Notes under the pieces: generated by a model | Told to the model about the DNA's origin: nothing | Databases searched by the model: none | The model's input: the letters and a program-made list of their open reading frames with translations, nothing else | Part shown: positions 30,776-42,335 of the stretch, one piece after another | Numbering within the stretch: position 1 is the stretch's first letter | How the letters are laid out: the number at the start of each line of letters is the position of its first letter | DNA from: Prorocentrum cordatum | Taxonomy: Eukaryota > Sar > Dinophyceae > Prorocentrales > Prorocentraceae | Direction of reading: 5' to 3' | Length of the DNA stretch: 62,000 nucleotides | NCBI GenBank assembly: GCA_963575745.1 | Contig: CAUYUJ010021171.1 | Span: forward strand, 1-62,000 | Translations under genes and position numbers: made by a program

Positions 30776-30993
30776 GGAGGAGGAGGAGGGGGAGGAGGGA
30801 GGAGCAGGATAGGGAGGAGAAGGAGGATAGGGAGGAGGAGGAGGATAGGAAGGAGGAGGATAGGGAGGAGGAGGAGGATACCGAGGAGGAGGAGGAGGAG
30901 GAGGAGGAGGAGGAGGAGGAGGAGGAGGAGGAGGAGGAGGAGGAGGAGGAGGAGGAGGAGGAGGATGAGGAGGAGGAGGAGGAGGGAGGAGGA
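30776..30993. repeat. GGA microsatellite
   Basis: Over 200 bp of GGA with interspersed GGATAG; lies just 3' of LINE A. Confidence 0.97.
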
Positions 30994-31110
30994 GGAGCTC
31001 TTTCCGAGCTCTTTCGAGCCGCCACGTCGTGGCAACCCGCGCGGCGCTGTCGGCGCGCGCGCGCGGGGGCGCCGCTCTCGGCGCCTCTCAGGCCGCCTCG
31101 GTCCTCGGCA

Positions 31111-34100
31111 TCAGGGGACGTGCCGAGCAGCCGAGGGGCCCGCGGGCGGCTCCGCAGCCCAGCCCTCTCGCCGCGGGGCGGGGAGACCACATCTTCTGCC
31201 ACCAGCTCCGCCTCGCGTGGTCCTCACCCGCCCCGCGGGCCGCTCGCCCTCGTCCAGCAGCCGGCGCAGCGCGCCTAGCGGCAGCGGCGGGGCGGCGCTC
31301 GCCGCGCGGGCCCCTCTCGCCTCTGGCGGCGGGCGCGCCGCGCGCCGCCTCTCCTCCTCCAGCAGCGCTCGCGAGGCGGCACGGCGTGCGGCCTCAGCTT
31401 CGTCACGTTGGTCTGCTGCTGCTGGTGGTGCTGTCGTCGGTGGCGGCGTCGGTGCTGGTGTGGCGGTCGCGTCCAGCAGGCGTCTCACAATCGGCTCCTC
31501 GGCTCTTCGCCTCTCGCTTTCAGATCTCCGTGTCCTCTGCTCTCCTCTGTCTCCGCCGTCGGGCCGCGCGCCTGCTGCCTCGCAGCGCGCTCTCGCTCTG
31601 GCCGACGCGGCCCGACGAGCCCTGTCCCGCGCCGCGGGCCCTCGGTCTGCTCCTGCAGCTGGGGGGGCGGGCGGGCTGCTGGGCTCCGCAGGCGTCGTAG
31701 CTCTCCTGGTCGCCTCCAGCGCGCCCGCAGTGTAGCCTCGGCACTTCTCCCGCAGACGGCAGGGTGGCTCTTCCCGTTTATTTCGCCAGGAAACACCACT
31801 TGTGCCCCCTGCCGTGTCGACCTCCGTGCTCTGGCTACTGCTGGCCTCTGTAAGCTGCTCCTCGTACTCCTCGTCCTCAGGGTCGCTCAGTGCGCGATGC
31901 CTGTCGCAGGTGCCCTGCTCTCGCGCCGCTTGTCTCAGCCACCCCTGTAGTCTGTAGTGTCCGCTGTCGCATGCCGTGTGACCGCAGCAAGGCTCCTGCA
32001 GCTTCTTGGCGATCAGCTCAGTGGTGGCGCCCCCGCACTTCTCGCAGAACCACCTGTTGTGCCTCCTCAGCCGCCTCAGCTTGTGTGTGGGGTGCGACTC
32101 GATGCCGAACTTGGTGACCGTGATCGCCGTCTCGGGCGGTGGGCCACTGCACTCCTGCGTCAGCCAGCTGTGGATGTTCTGCGCCGTCGTCGTACTGGAG
32201 ACTGACTGCCAGCAGGTTATGCACGTCCATCCTGTGCCTCGACGATCTCGTGCCAGGACATGTTGTGTGAGTGGCCGCCGCGAGTGGTTGTCCCCCAGCA
32301 GGTCCTTCTTGCGCACGGTGTCCTGCCGTCGCTTCTTAGCCTGAGCGCGGCGGGCCTCTCTCATCTCCTTCTCGTCTGGCGGCCTTCTGGTGATGACGTC
32401 CTTGGTGGTGGCAGCGATCCTGAGCCTCACCAGGTGCGCCGTCGCTCTCACCCACTCGTAGCAGCTCATCTCGGTGTCGCTGATCGCGTGGGTCTTGGCG
32501 CCTGCGTCTGCGTACTGGTCGGCGGCCTGGTTGCCTGCCCAGATGCGCCTCGTGATGCCCTTCGCGATGGCCTCCTGCTCAGTCATGTGGCTGTTGAGGT
32601 GGTGCACGCTGATGTCGTTGCGGTCGCCTCCTCGCGCACGGATCGCCTCGCCCAGCTGGTGCCACAAGTCCCCGTTCGTGCAGCCGAGCCCTGTGGTCTC
32701 CTCACGTCGCGCCGCCCAGCCCAGGCAGGTGACCTCGCTGTCGGTCCAGAAGCTGGCCTTGCCCTCCGTGGCGTTGACGATGCTGATCAGGCTGAAGAGC
32801 TCCGCCCTGTTGTTGGTTTGCCTCGGTCCTGGCAGTGGGCCGAATCTGGCGCCCGCGATCTCGTCGGTGTCGTCGCCCTCCTTCAGCAGCACCCAGCCCC
32901 AGCCGCAGCGGCAGTATCTCTCGTCTGCGCTGTACTCGCCTCCTGAGCCGTCGCCGCAGCCCGTGATCTCGCCGCCGTCGCTGGCGGAGAGCCTGATGTT
33001 GGTGATGCAGGCGCCCACGGTGTGCTCGACGTGTTGGGTGTCGCACTTGGGCGGCGTGGTCCACTTCTTGGGCGTGATGCCTCTGAGCCAGAAGGCGGGG
33101 TTCTCCTTGGCTCCCTCGATGGCCCTGCGTGCCAGGCCCTCTGTCTTGCGGATGGCCTCGCAGTCGGCTCGGGCCGCACAGTGGCCCCAGATCCTGTGTG
33201 CATCATCCTCTGGTCTGCCGCACTCGCACATGTCCTCCTCGCCGCCGAAGGTCTCGTGCTTGCGCCGCCTCGTCCAGGTGCCTGCACACGCTGCCGTGAG
33301 GAGCGCGCCGTACGTGCCGTGGTGCTCCTTCTTAGCGAGCTGGTCGAGGTGCTTCTTAAGGTCTGTCACGTCCGCACCAAATTGAAGCCCTCCGCCGTTG
33401 TGGTGCTGTGATGCCGTCTCCCACAGCTGGTCTTGGATATCCTGCAGGAGCGCGTCCACGATCTCTGTGTAGTCGCCGCCCTGCTCATCGGTGTTGAACC
33501 TCCAGTAGTCCCCTTGCCTGTCGATCCAGACGTCTGGTCCCCTGGAGTCCCAGCCTACCTCCCACAGCAGGAGAATCAGGCTGGCCAGCGGCCCCTTGCG
33601 CGCCTGCCACCTCTTCTCTGCCCTGATCTTGCGGAGCTGGAAGTAGATCTTCGGCCAGGCAAGCTTGACCTGCGCTCTGATGTCGGGGCTGCGGGCCCAG
33701 ACCTCGAACCACGTCTTCAGCTGCGCCTTCACCGCAGTGGTCGCGGGGTCGGCTCCCTCCAGCGCCAGGAACGTGGTGAGGCAGCGGCCTGGCCACGGCC
33801 TCCTCAGAGCCTGTGCATACCTCCTCCTCGCCTTCTGCCGCGCCCAGGGTGCCATGCCGTGCACCGTCGCGCCGTGCATGTAGGAGGCCACCGCTCCTTG
33901 GTGCAGGATGCCTCTCCTCCGCCGCAGCCTGAGCCTCTTGAGCTTCTTGCCCACATGGCCGCAGCGCGTGAAGGCTTGCTTCGTCCTCTTTCTGTGGGTG
34001 CCCCTTTTCAGCGTGCCTCTTGCGCCTCTGTCAATTCCCAGGTCGCGGCCCTCAGTGACGGCCTGGACGGGTAGGTCCACCTTGTGCAGCGCCTGCTGTA

Positions 34101-37100
34101 CTCTCTTGGTGGTGCGGTAGTTGGTGCTGAAGATGACGGTCTTGTCCGCGAGCGAGAGTCCCTGTGCACGTAGACCGTCGCGTAGCCCCACCGTGACCGC
34201 CGTCAGTTCCTGCTCGACTGCCTCTGCGCTGCCCAGGATGCGGATGCTGATGTCGTCGAACCAGGCCCTCGGCAGCGGCTTGGGCAGCGCCTGTGAGTTC
34301 TCCAGCATCCTGCCAATGACGGAGTAGACCACCGTCTTGGCCAGGTTGTTGGAGTGCCTCGAGCCTGCCAGCAGCGACCTGTCAGCCCAGGTAGGTGTCG
34401 AGAAGGCACCTTTCCACCGCAGCACCCTCGTGGCTGAGTGCTGCAGCAGCATCATCGTCAGCAGGCGGGGGCGGAAGTCCATCCTCAGGCCCGCCTCGAT
34501 CACGCAGTCGAGCTGAAGGCTGTCGTAGAACTTCTCGATGTCCGCGAGCAGGTTGCCGTGGAACAGCTGGAGCGCGTCGCAGCACTCGTCGCTGATGACT
34601 CTCCTCATCGCCTCGCGCAGGCAGCTGTTGCCCGCCACGGCGGCGTCCCACTCTCTCTCTTGCTGCTTGGCCCAGCGCCTTACCGCGGGCCTGTGGAGCA
34701 ACTCCCAGCAGCGCACCATCTGCGGCAGCAGGGCGAGGGCCCTATCGCCCTTGGCTGGCTTGGGCGTGAGCATCACGATCTCGCACAGCAGCTGCCACGG
34801 CCATGCGAGCGCCTGCTCGCATGAGTTGAAGAACTCGACGATCCTCTGGCGGCCTTCGGGCGGCAGCCTGCGGATGTCGGATCACACCAGCATGTCAATG
34901 CCCTTGCCCTTGTCGGGCTCTCCTCTGAGGGCCTCGTCTAGGTCCTCGAGCGTCCATTCTGGGGCCGCCTCTGCACGTGCGCGCTCCCGTAGTTGCTGTA
35001 GAACTTCGGTGTGCTGCTCGTGCTTGAGTCGGTCGCACTTCCAGATGTCCTGGAACGCCTTCGCTTTCTCGTCGACTATCTTGGTGGGGCAGTCCAGTAC
35101 CCCTTCATGAGTAACAACCTCCTCCTCTCGCCTGGGCGGTGGCTTCGTGATGCGGTGCAGCACGCCGACGTCCTTCTCAGCCCGCGCCAGCCACTGTGCG
35201 AAGGCCCGCGAATTCTCTTGGAGGTCCCTCTTGAGTGCGAGCCGCTTCTCCTGCTCTGCCTGCTGCGCCATGCCAAGGATTACGTCTGTGTCGACCTTGC
35301 TTAAGTCTGTCAGCCTCTCTCTCCAAATCTCTCGGTGTAGCTTCGCCGTGTCCGATGCCTGGTCGCTGGTGTTCGGGAGGCCGTCGTAGGCGAGGTGTCT
35401 GCCTGCGGCCTCTAGGTGCAGCTGCTGCCTCACGTCCCTGTTCTTCTTGCGCAGCCTCGCCAGCAAGGACAGGGTGTTCTCGGCTCTGCTCCACCAGTCA
35501 GCTCTGCGGTTTGCATGCCGCTCTCTCCTCTCGTGCTTCTCTTTGCCTTTGCGCATGGTGAATGTTCTCGGGTCGCCTCTGCCGCAGTACTTCGCACGGT
35601 CAAGGGGGTCGATGCGGTACGCCATGCAGTAGAAGTGCTCCATCGTGTTCATGATGGAGGAGAAGCTCAGGCTGAGGTCCCTGGAGGCTTGCGTGGTCGC
35701 TTGGTACGCGGCGCACTTGGTGATGTACTCTGGGGCCTCTTTCTCCGCGGGTGCCTCTGCAGCCAGCTCCATCATTTCCCAGAGCTCTCCCATCTCGGTC
35801 GTGTCTTCTCCTCTAGTTTCGAGCCGTGGCGACGTTGAACCCACCGACGGCGGTGCCGTGGTGGGATTTGCGCTCTGACTCCCGTCGATGTTGGTGTGGC
35901 TCTGTGGCGACGCTGAGCCCCCCGTCGGCTCGAGGAGCACCGAGGGGGGTCTTGCATTCTGACGCCCGACGGTGTCGAAGCTGTGGCGTGCGTTCTGACT
36001 GCCAGTGCCCACCATCGGTTCGAGGAGCGCCGATGTGGGACTTGCGATCTGACGCCGGGTGGGGTCGTAGATGCATGCGCCAGAAATTGCAAAACTTACA
36101 GGCGACGGTGAACCCACGTACGGCTCGAGGAGCACCGTCGTGGGATTTGACGCGTTCTGACTCACTGGCGGCATGCAGCTCGGCTCCAGGTCCTGGCCGA
36201 ACTCGCCGCACATCCTGATTGCCTCGGCCTCGTCCTCGGGGTCCAGGTCGGCGAACACGTCGACCTCATCGTCGTCCATGTGGTGCCTGTACTCCTCTTG
36301 CACGTGGGCCTCTGCGCCGTCTCTGCCTGGTCCCCCGTGCCCGCCCAGAGGGACTGGGCCGACGGAGCAGGGGGGGCGAGGTGGAGACGGGGGCCTGGGC
36401 GCCGTGCCCTGGCCGACCTCGTCGCGCACGGTGTTCGGGAAGCTGGCCCAGCCTGCGACTGGGGAGAGTGCCTCCCAGCGCTCGTCGTCCAGCTCCTCCA
36501 CGTTCTTGCCGCCGATCGCCATGGTCTGGGATCCAGCAGCGGTGGCCTCGGCCTCCTCTTTGGCCTTGGCCTGCAGGCGTCTCTTAGTTCTCTTGCTCTG
36601 CGGGTTGGGCGCCTTGCCCTTCCGCGGTGGGTGCGGGAACGCCTTCGGCAGGTTGATCGTCCTACACTGCGTCGCAAGTCCCTGTCCACGAATTGTGAAC
36701 TTCAGTCCGATATGTGGCTTCCATGGTACGTCGTAGACGCCTTCGACTCCTGTGATCAGCTTGCTGCCTGCGTCGTTCGTCATCGCGAAGTCGATGTGGG
36801 AGGGCTCCTGCTCCGCGAGGAAGCAGGTGTGCTGGTCCTCAGGCAATGAGATGATGGCGCTCGCGCCCATCGCCTTTGGCCAGCCCGTCGCCCAGAACGT
36901 CTTCGGGTCTGTGTTGAAGTCGCCGCACACCACCCACGCCCCTTGCAGCGTCTTGAGGAACGCGGCCAGCGCGGTGAGCTTGCGGCTGTTGATGCCGTCG
37001 GTCAGCGACCTGTTGCAGTCCAGGTAGAGGCTGACGACGGTGAGCGTAGTGCCCTTCAGGTGCCAGGTGACTGGTGTCCAGTCGCACATGTCGAAGCCTC

Positions 37101-37480
37101 CTGCTCGGTCGGCGCCTCGTCGAATGTCAGCCGTGGCATTCGAGACCTGCCGAGCTCTGGCCAAGTGTCTGAAGCTGGTGACGCGCAAGTGCCCCTTGGA
37201 GATGACTGCCGTGCCCCCACAGCTGCCTTTCTCCGATCGCGTACTAGCTCTCGCCGCGGTGCAGGTAGCCCTGAACCCCATTTTGCTAAGGTCCTAACTG
37301 AGAGTGCGGTACGTGCATCTCTTGCAGCGCCAGCATGTCGAAGCCGTTGCCTCCGATGCCCTGCTGCAGCAGCCACAGCCGTGCTGTGGGTCCCCAGGTC
37401 GAGATGTTGGCGCAGAAGAGGGTGCGCTCGTGGGCTGCGGCGTCGCCGACGTGATGCCGCCGCCGCCCTCGCGCGCGCCC
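31111..37480 (-). pseudogene. LINE A ORF2: endonuclease-RT-RNase H, two lesions
   Basis: The endonuclease starts just after the ORF1 stop, in ORF1's frame (HERTLFCANISTWG, then DMLALQEMHV with the catalytic Glu). It then shifts frame near 37300 and continues from the ATG at 37281 with VVCGDFNTDP, SHIDFAM and PHIGLKF. RT follows: motif A LLADIEKFYDSL (about 34530) and motif C AWFDDISIR (about 34258). After RT come a C-x-C...H...C zinc pattern (DMCECGRPEDDAHRIWGHC) and RNase H with CGDGSGG, RAELFSLI, WTDSEV and GNQAADQYADAG, all four acidic residues present. A cysteine/histidine-rich stretch and a ~270-residue Arg/Ala-rich tail end the frame. The in-frame TGA at 34882-34884 lies between endonuclease and RT (DMLV, stop, SDIRRLPPEG). 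The downstream frame is the same, so a single substitution could have made it. Confidence 0.9.
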
Positions 37481-38497
37481 CTAGTGCGTCGCGGGGCTTG
37501 TGGCCCCCGTCGCACTCTGCGCCGCCGCCGCACGCCTGCTGGCCAGGAAAGCCTCCTCGGCTGCGCCCTGGGCGGGGCCTGTGGCATCTGGTGCCGCCGC
37601 CGCAGCCGCTGGGGGCGCTGCCTCTGGGGGCCTCGGGCCTGGCGCTGCAGGTTCACCTGTGGCGAGCTTCCTCTTCTTGGCCTCCTGCTTGATCACCTGC
37701 CGCTTCTCGATCGCGGCTGCTTTGGCTTTCGCCAGGTGCTCTCGCAGGTGGCCCTGGAACTGCTTGGCATTGTCTTGCATCTGCTTGACGACCTGTGCCT
37801 TGGCCTCCTCGACTTGCTTCCTGGCTTCTTCATCCAAGTCGTCGTCGTCCAGCGCGAACTCCTTGCTGATGTCCTCCGCCAGCTGTCCACCTGTTAGCTC
37901 ATCGAGCTGTCCCGTCACCAGCTGCTCGATGATGCCAGCCGTGGGGGCCTGCTTTCCTTCCTGGTGGATCGCATCGCACTCCGCTTCGGCCTGCAGGACT
38001 GCGCTGGCCCTCTCCTCCAGCAGCTCGCGCGCCTTGCGCGCCTCCTCCTCTGCTTTCTGCTTCGCCGCGAACGCCTGCGAGTACTGCCGCTGGGCTGTCT
38101 GCAGTGATCGTGCTGCGGCTGCCATCCTCTCGGCTCTCGGCTTCTGCGGGGCCGTCGTCTTGGCCGACTGCAGTGCCGTTGTGGCCACCTGGATCTGCTT
38201 GGTGATCGTCTCACTGCCCTCGATCTGCAGCTGGCCGAGGGAGGCGGTGATGAGCTGCAGCGCCTGCGCCAGCTGCTCGGGCCCTTTGCCCTTGCCGCTG
38301 GCCTTGCCGCCTCCCGCGCTGCCGCTGCTGCCGCCGCCTCCTCTGGTCGCCGCCTCCGCCGCGTGGCCCTTGGGGCTCTTCGGCTTGGGAAGCATCTTGT
38401 CGCAGGTCCCGCAGCGGTAGTTCATGCCCTCCAGCTTCGAGTTCCACCACCACTGTCCGCAGGACTTGCATACGGTGTAGTCGGCAGAGCGTCCCAT
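37481..38497 (-). CDS. LINE A ORF1: zinc-ribbon, coiled-coil RNA-binding protein
   Basis: The first ATG, at 38497, gives 338 codons; the frame is open back to a stop at 38778 without another ATG. The N-terminus has C-x2-C (VCKSCGQWWW) and, 20 residues on, a second C-x2-C (YRCGTCDKMLPK), a zinc ribbon. A Gly/Ser/Lys linker follows, then about 150 residues of Ala/Glu/Lys/Gln-rich heptads (AFAAKQKAEEEARKARELLE), typical of a coiled coil, and a basic KKRKLATGE patch before an Ala/Pro-rich end. ORF1 proteins of LINEs bind the element RNA. It ends in TAG, and the endonuclease continues in the same frame without another stop for 60 codons, so it may once have been a fused ORF. The same domain pair is found at 55224-56198. 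Confidence 0.8.
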   Translation of the reverse strand: MGRSADYTVCKSCGQWWWNSKLEGMNYRCGTCDKMLPKPKSPKGHAAEAATRGGGGSSGSAGGGKASGKGKGPEQLAQALQLITASLGQLQIEGSETITKQIQVATTALQSAKTTAPQKPRAERMAAAARSLQTAQRQYSQAFAAKQKAEEEARKARELLEERASAVLQAEAECDAIHQEGKQAPTAGIIEQLVTGQLDELTGGQLAEDISKEFALDDDDLDEEARKQVEEAKAQVVKQMQDNAKQFQGHLREHLAKAKAAAIEKRQVIKQEAKKRKLATGEPAAPGPRPPEAAPPAAAAAAPDATGPAQGAAEEAFLASRRAAAAQSATGATSPATH

Positions 38498-38780
38498 GCT
38501 GCTGGCCGACGTCGGGGGCGTGCTGCCGTGGTGCTGGCTCAGCAGCTGGAACTGTAGCCTCGCCCTGAGGTCGCGGCGCGCCTGGGCACGCTCGCGGCGC
38601 TCTCGCCTGTGCCAGGCGGGCGAGCGCTCGCGCGTCGCCGTCCTGTCGGCGCCGCCGCCGCCTCCTCCTCGCTGGACGCGCCGCCTGGCGGCGCTGGGGG
38701 CCCCGATGGCGCGGGCCCGCCCGCGTGCGCCCGCCGCGGGGCAAACGGCACGCGCGGGGCCTCGCTGCGGAGCCACCTTA

Positions 38781-38844
38781 GGGAGGAGGAGGAGGAGGAG
38801 GAGGAGGAGGAGGAGGAGGAGGAGGAGGAGGAGGAGGAGGAGGA
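38781..38844. repeat. GGA microsatellite at LINE A 5' side
   Basis: Pure GGA run immediately upstream of the open ORF1 frame. Confidence 0.95.
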
Positions 38845-38849
38845 GAGAG

Positions 38850-40375
38850 GAGGAGCGAACCTACTCCATTCGCGCCTCCGTCGCTGTCGTGCCGCGCAGA
38901 GCGAACCCCGCTCCTCCCCCGGGGGGGGGGGGGGACGGCGGGCGCCGGGCGTGCCTCCGCCGCGTCCTCCCCGCCGGGGGCCGCGGCGGCCGCGTCCGCG
39001 GGGGCCGCGTGGAAGGAGACGCGGCGGGCCTCGGCCTCGCCGGGAGGGCGCCGCTCGCGCGCGCTCGGGGGGGGGGGGTGCGGCCGAGGAGGGGCGGCCG
39101 CGAGCCGCGCCGCGGGCAGCGGCGGGCGGGGGGAGCGGGCGGGCTCGCGCACGAGGGGCGCGGCGGCCCTGGTCTTGCCGGCGCTAAGTTGTCCACTTGC
39201 TCCCCGTGCGTGCTTCGGCGTCGTGCGTGCTCTTTTCTTTCCGTTGCTCGAGGATCCAGGGTGCTCCTCGCCGATGGCAGGGTGCACGCGTCCGAGCGAT
39301 GCCAGGTGTTGGGACGGGGGAGGATGGCACGAGGCTCGAGCTCAGCAGTGTTTCTCGTGTCGCGTGTTGTTTTCGCGTTCCTTCATTATGTCCTCGTTCT
39401 GCCTTTGCTGCGAAGCGAAATCAAAACGGAAGCGGCTCGCGACTTCGCCAAAACACCGTTTAGCTCGAGTTCGGTGACGTCACATAATAGAATTCGTAGT
39501 ACTACGACATGGGAACAATGAACTGATCTATGCAATCGATGCCTGGCTCGCTGTTGTACAACGTGTTAAGCGGGTGGGGCCACCTCGGATGACACAACAA
39601 CCCCAAACGACACAACTTACCGCTCGGAAGATTCGGGATTGGCTCACCACATATGATGGGATGTGGCTCAGGATGCGACCCAGGAATTCCAAGGATATCC
39701 AGCAACCTTCGGTCCTGCAGCCCGTGGGGAGCATCAAGAAATCTTGGGAACCCCTGGAAATCTTGGAACGTATTATTCTCGTGACCTCTTGATCCTCTGA
39801 GCCTTGGGCCGTTAGCGCAGCGCACGGCGGAGGGGGCGAACGCGGCGCTCTTCCCGCGACCCTTGCGCGGGCAGCTTGCGCGCGGGTGTCGGCGCGGTCC
39901 AGGGCGAAAACTTTGTAGTTGGCACATCGTCGTCGTCGATTTCACCTTCTCTCTTTCACAACAATCATCTCCTCCTCCTCCTCCTCCTCCTCCTCCTCCT
40001 CCTCTTCCTCGTCCTCCTCCCCCTGGCTCTCCCTCCTCCTCCTCCCACCTCGAGCCCGCCATGAGTTGAACGGGAAACGTGTGCCTGCAAATGCTTCTTC
40101 CTTCGGCTCGCCCTGGGTATCCTCTTCCTCCTCCTCCTCCTCCTCCTCCTCATGCTGATACTCGTCATCCTCCTTCTTGTCCTCCTGGGTCTGCTCAGTC
40201 TGATCCCGATCTTCAGACTGACTGTTTCCCCCTCCTTCTGTTCCACTTCATGCTGCTACACTTCCCTGATCAAGGCAACTCGCATGTGCATCGTTTCTGG
40301 ATGCGCTGGTGGGATCCACGAAGGGTCAAGGAATGCCCTGGGAATGCTTGAAAAGTGACACCATCGCAACTAGGT
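38850..40375. other. Flank of LINE A, GC-rich then CTC-rich
   Basis: 38850-39180 is extremely GC-rich (possible LINE 5' UTR). CTC microsatellites at 39966-40020 and 40121-40150. No supported gene. Confidence 0.5.
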
Positions 40376-40379
40376 TAGG

Positions 40380-41110
40380 CGTAACGAAAGCCGGAAGCAC
40401 TAACACTTACGCCGAAGCTTGCTAGACATATGCATGTCATATTCGACAATTTGCTGCCACACCTTCGTGGCGACAGCTCAGAGAAAACCGCTTGCCCAAA
40501 AATCTGAATCTCTCTGGCTCCCTCGTCACTGTAACTACGATGACGCTACAATGTAAAACTGTAGGCACGCCAATCTCTCTCAAGAGCACGTGCAACGCGG
40601 GGGGCAGCGGATCAGTCGTGGGCTGCGCAAGCCACGACGGTCGCGGTCACAAGCAGGGACAGGCGCGCAACCTTGAGCTCCCCGAGTGCCAGAAGCACGA
40701 TCGCAATACCGACCTGCAAACATCAGAAACCCGCGTCAGATCTGAGACAACATGATTGCCAAACCATGAGCGACACCTTTCGGAGACCCGCGCGGACTTC
40801 TGGGGTCGGCGCTGGACGCCCTCCCCACACCGCTTCGCTTGGCGCGCGGAGCGCGCCAAGGGTGGCGCTGGAGGGGCCGCTAACTGTCGCGGGGAGAGGG
40901 GGACCCCAGATCCGACCAGAGAACTCCCCGCGGGCCTCCGAAAATTAGATGTGCATACCTGTTTGGCCTTCTACCCCACCGCGCACCAACGCTGAAGGAC
41001 CTCCGAACAGAAGCTGAACGTGCAACGAACCTCCCGCTCGGGGCCTCACGACCAGCTCCGTGCATGTCGCCCGCGGAAGTGCGAGGGGGAACGTCAGGGG
41101 GGGGGACCAG
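40380..41110. other. Intergenic DNA, no supported gene
   Basis: Only short frames. An inverted pair CTTGGCGCGCGGAGCGCGCCAAG (40839-40861) forms a strong hairpin. Confidence 0.45.
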
Positions 41111-41126
41111 CTCAAGGGGGGGGGCG

Positions 41127-41430
41127 CATCGACCTGGAATCGGATATACATCACCGATACCTCGGCAACAAGCCCCCGACAGCAAATCCGCCCGTGCCTG
41201 GGCGGGGTGGGCCATCGGATCCCTGGTGGCGATCAACGTGCACTTTGGTTAAGTCGGGCGTGTCCCTCTACAAAGGACAATTCAACAAAAAATCAAAAAA
41301 ATAGCCTGGGGACGATTTGTTGGCTATTTTCGACTATGTTTGAATCAGTTTTGACTATCTTGAATTTCCGTCCCAAATCCGCCTGTAGGAGGACACGTCC
41401 GACCTAACACTTTGGGGTTGATGCGGCGAT
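41127..41430. mobile_element. Family C element interrupted by MITE A copy 5
   Basis: Left part GCATCGACCTGGAATCGG through GCGATCAACGTGCACTTTGG, right part CACTTTGGGGTTGATGC. Removing the MITE and one CACTTTGG restores the uninterrupted family C sequence. Confidence 0.8.
41249..41407. mobile_element. MITE family A, copy 5 (opposite orientation)
   Basis: TTAAGTCGGGCGTGTCCCTC at the left and GAGGACACGTCCGACCTAA at the right, flanked by a perfect 8-bp duplication CACTTTGG (41241-41248 and 41408-41415). Confidence 0.92.
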
Positions 41431-41705
41431 CTGGGCATCCCTGGAACGCTCTCGGCGAGGCATAGCTGCCGGGTGGAATTCCCGAAACTGGAAGCGCGAC
41501 GACAATTAGGTCAGGCATGTCCTCCTACAGGTAGAGTTTTGGACGACAAATGAAACACACACAAAACATACTCAAACATAGTCAACAAACGGTAGAAACA
41601 TCGTCTCCATACTATTTGTTGCCCATTTTTGAACATTCCTCCTGTAGAGGGACACGCCCGACTTAAGACGAGAACCCACGAAGACTCCAAAAACCTCGAA
41701 CCTCG
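41429..41705. repeat. Dispersed repeat H interrupted by MITE A copy 6
   Basis: Matches 29200-29305 on both sides of the MITE. Confidence 0.8.
41506..41666. mobile_element. MITE family A, copy 6
   Basis: TTAGGTCAGGCATGTCCTCC at the left and GAGGGACACGCCCGACTTAA at the right. Flanks GACGACAA (41498-41505) and GACGAGAA (41667-41674) differ at one base; the empty site at 29270 reads GACGAGAA. Confidence 0.9.
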
Positions 41706-42335
41706 AACCTCCAGAGGCCCACCCTGAGCCTACCGTTCCCAAGAGCTGCCCCTGGAAACTCCGAGCGTGGCGCCCGCGGGAGCGGCACAGAGTGCGGGAG
41801 CAACCCGACGGCAGCACGGGCCTTCGACGGCGTCATATCTCCCGTGAGCTGCCTCCCCAGCGGCTCCTGCGACGGCGGAGGCGGCTGCTCCGCGGCATCG
41901 CCTCGGCAGCCCGAGGCAAAGAGGACGTACAGAAGACACCAGCTCAGATCTCCGAGAACGCTGTAATCCTGGCTTTCCTCCTCGGTTTCGGCCTCCGGGG
42001 TCATCACAACACGGATCGGAAACGAAAACCTGTCCCCGGGGAAGGGGCCGAGAGCTCCGGGGCCAAGGATTGGAAACATGGCCGTGGCGAAGGATCCGAC
42101 CACATGCAGAGGCGCGAGGCGAAGCGAGACGACTCCCAGTTCGCCCGTGAGGGCGGCCGCGCGCGGGGCTGGGAATGGGCGCCAGGGCGCCGCTCATTCA
42201 GTCGAGGGTAAATCCGCCGATCCGGCGTTTGAGTTTCTGAACGCGTGGGCCTGAACTCGCTCAAGCTTCGCTCTTCAAGGGAGGGGGACGCAAACGACGA
42301 AAGAATTGACACGCAAGGCCTCCCCAATGCTGGGG
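41706..42335. other. Intergenic DNA, no supported gene
   Basis: Contains a weak match (about 41995-42090) to the CCTGTCCCCGGGGAAGGG-type repeat also seen at 20190-20250. Confidence 0.4.

Larger units (their letters stand above)
31111..38776 (-). mobile_element. LINE A, nearly intact non-LTR retrotransposon
   Basis: Minus-strand element with ORF1 (zinc ribbon plus coiled coil) and ORF2 (endonuclease, RT, zinc knot, RNase H, long basic tail). Over about 7.6 kb I count only three lesions: TAG at 37481, one frameshift near 37300 and TGA at 34882. It is therefore the youngest LINE in the window. GGA microsatellites lie at both ends (30776-30993 and 38781-38844). No target duplication or spliced-leader relic was found. 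Confidence 0.9.
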
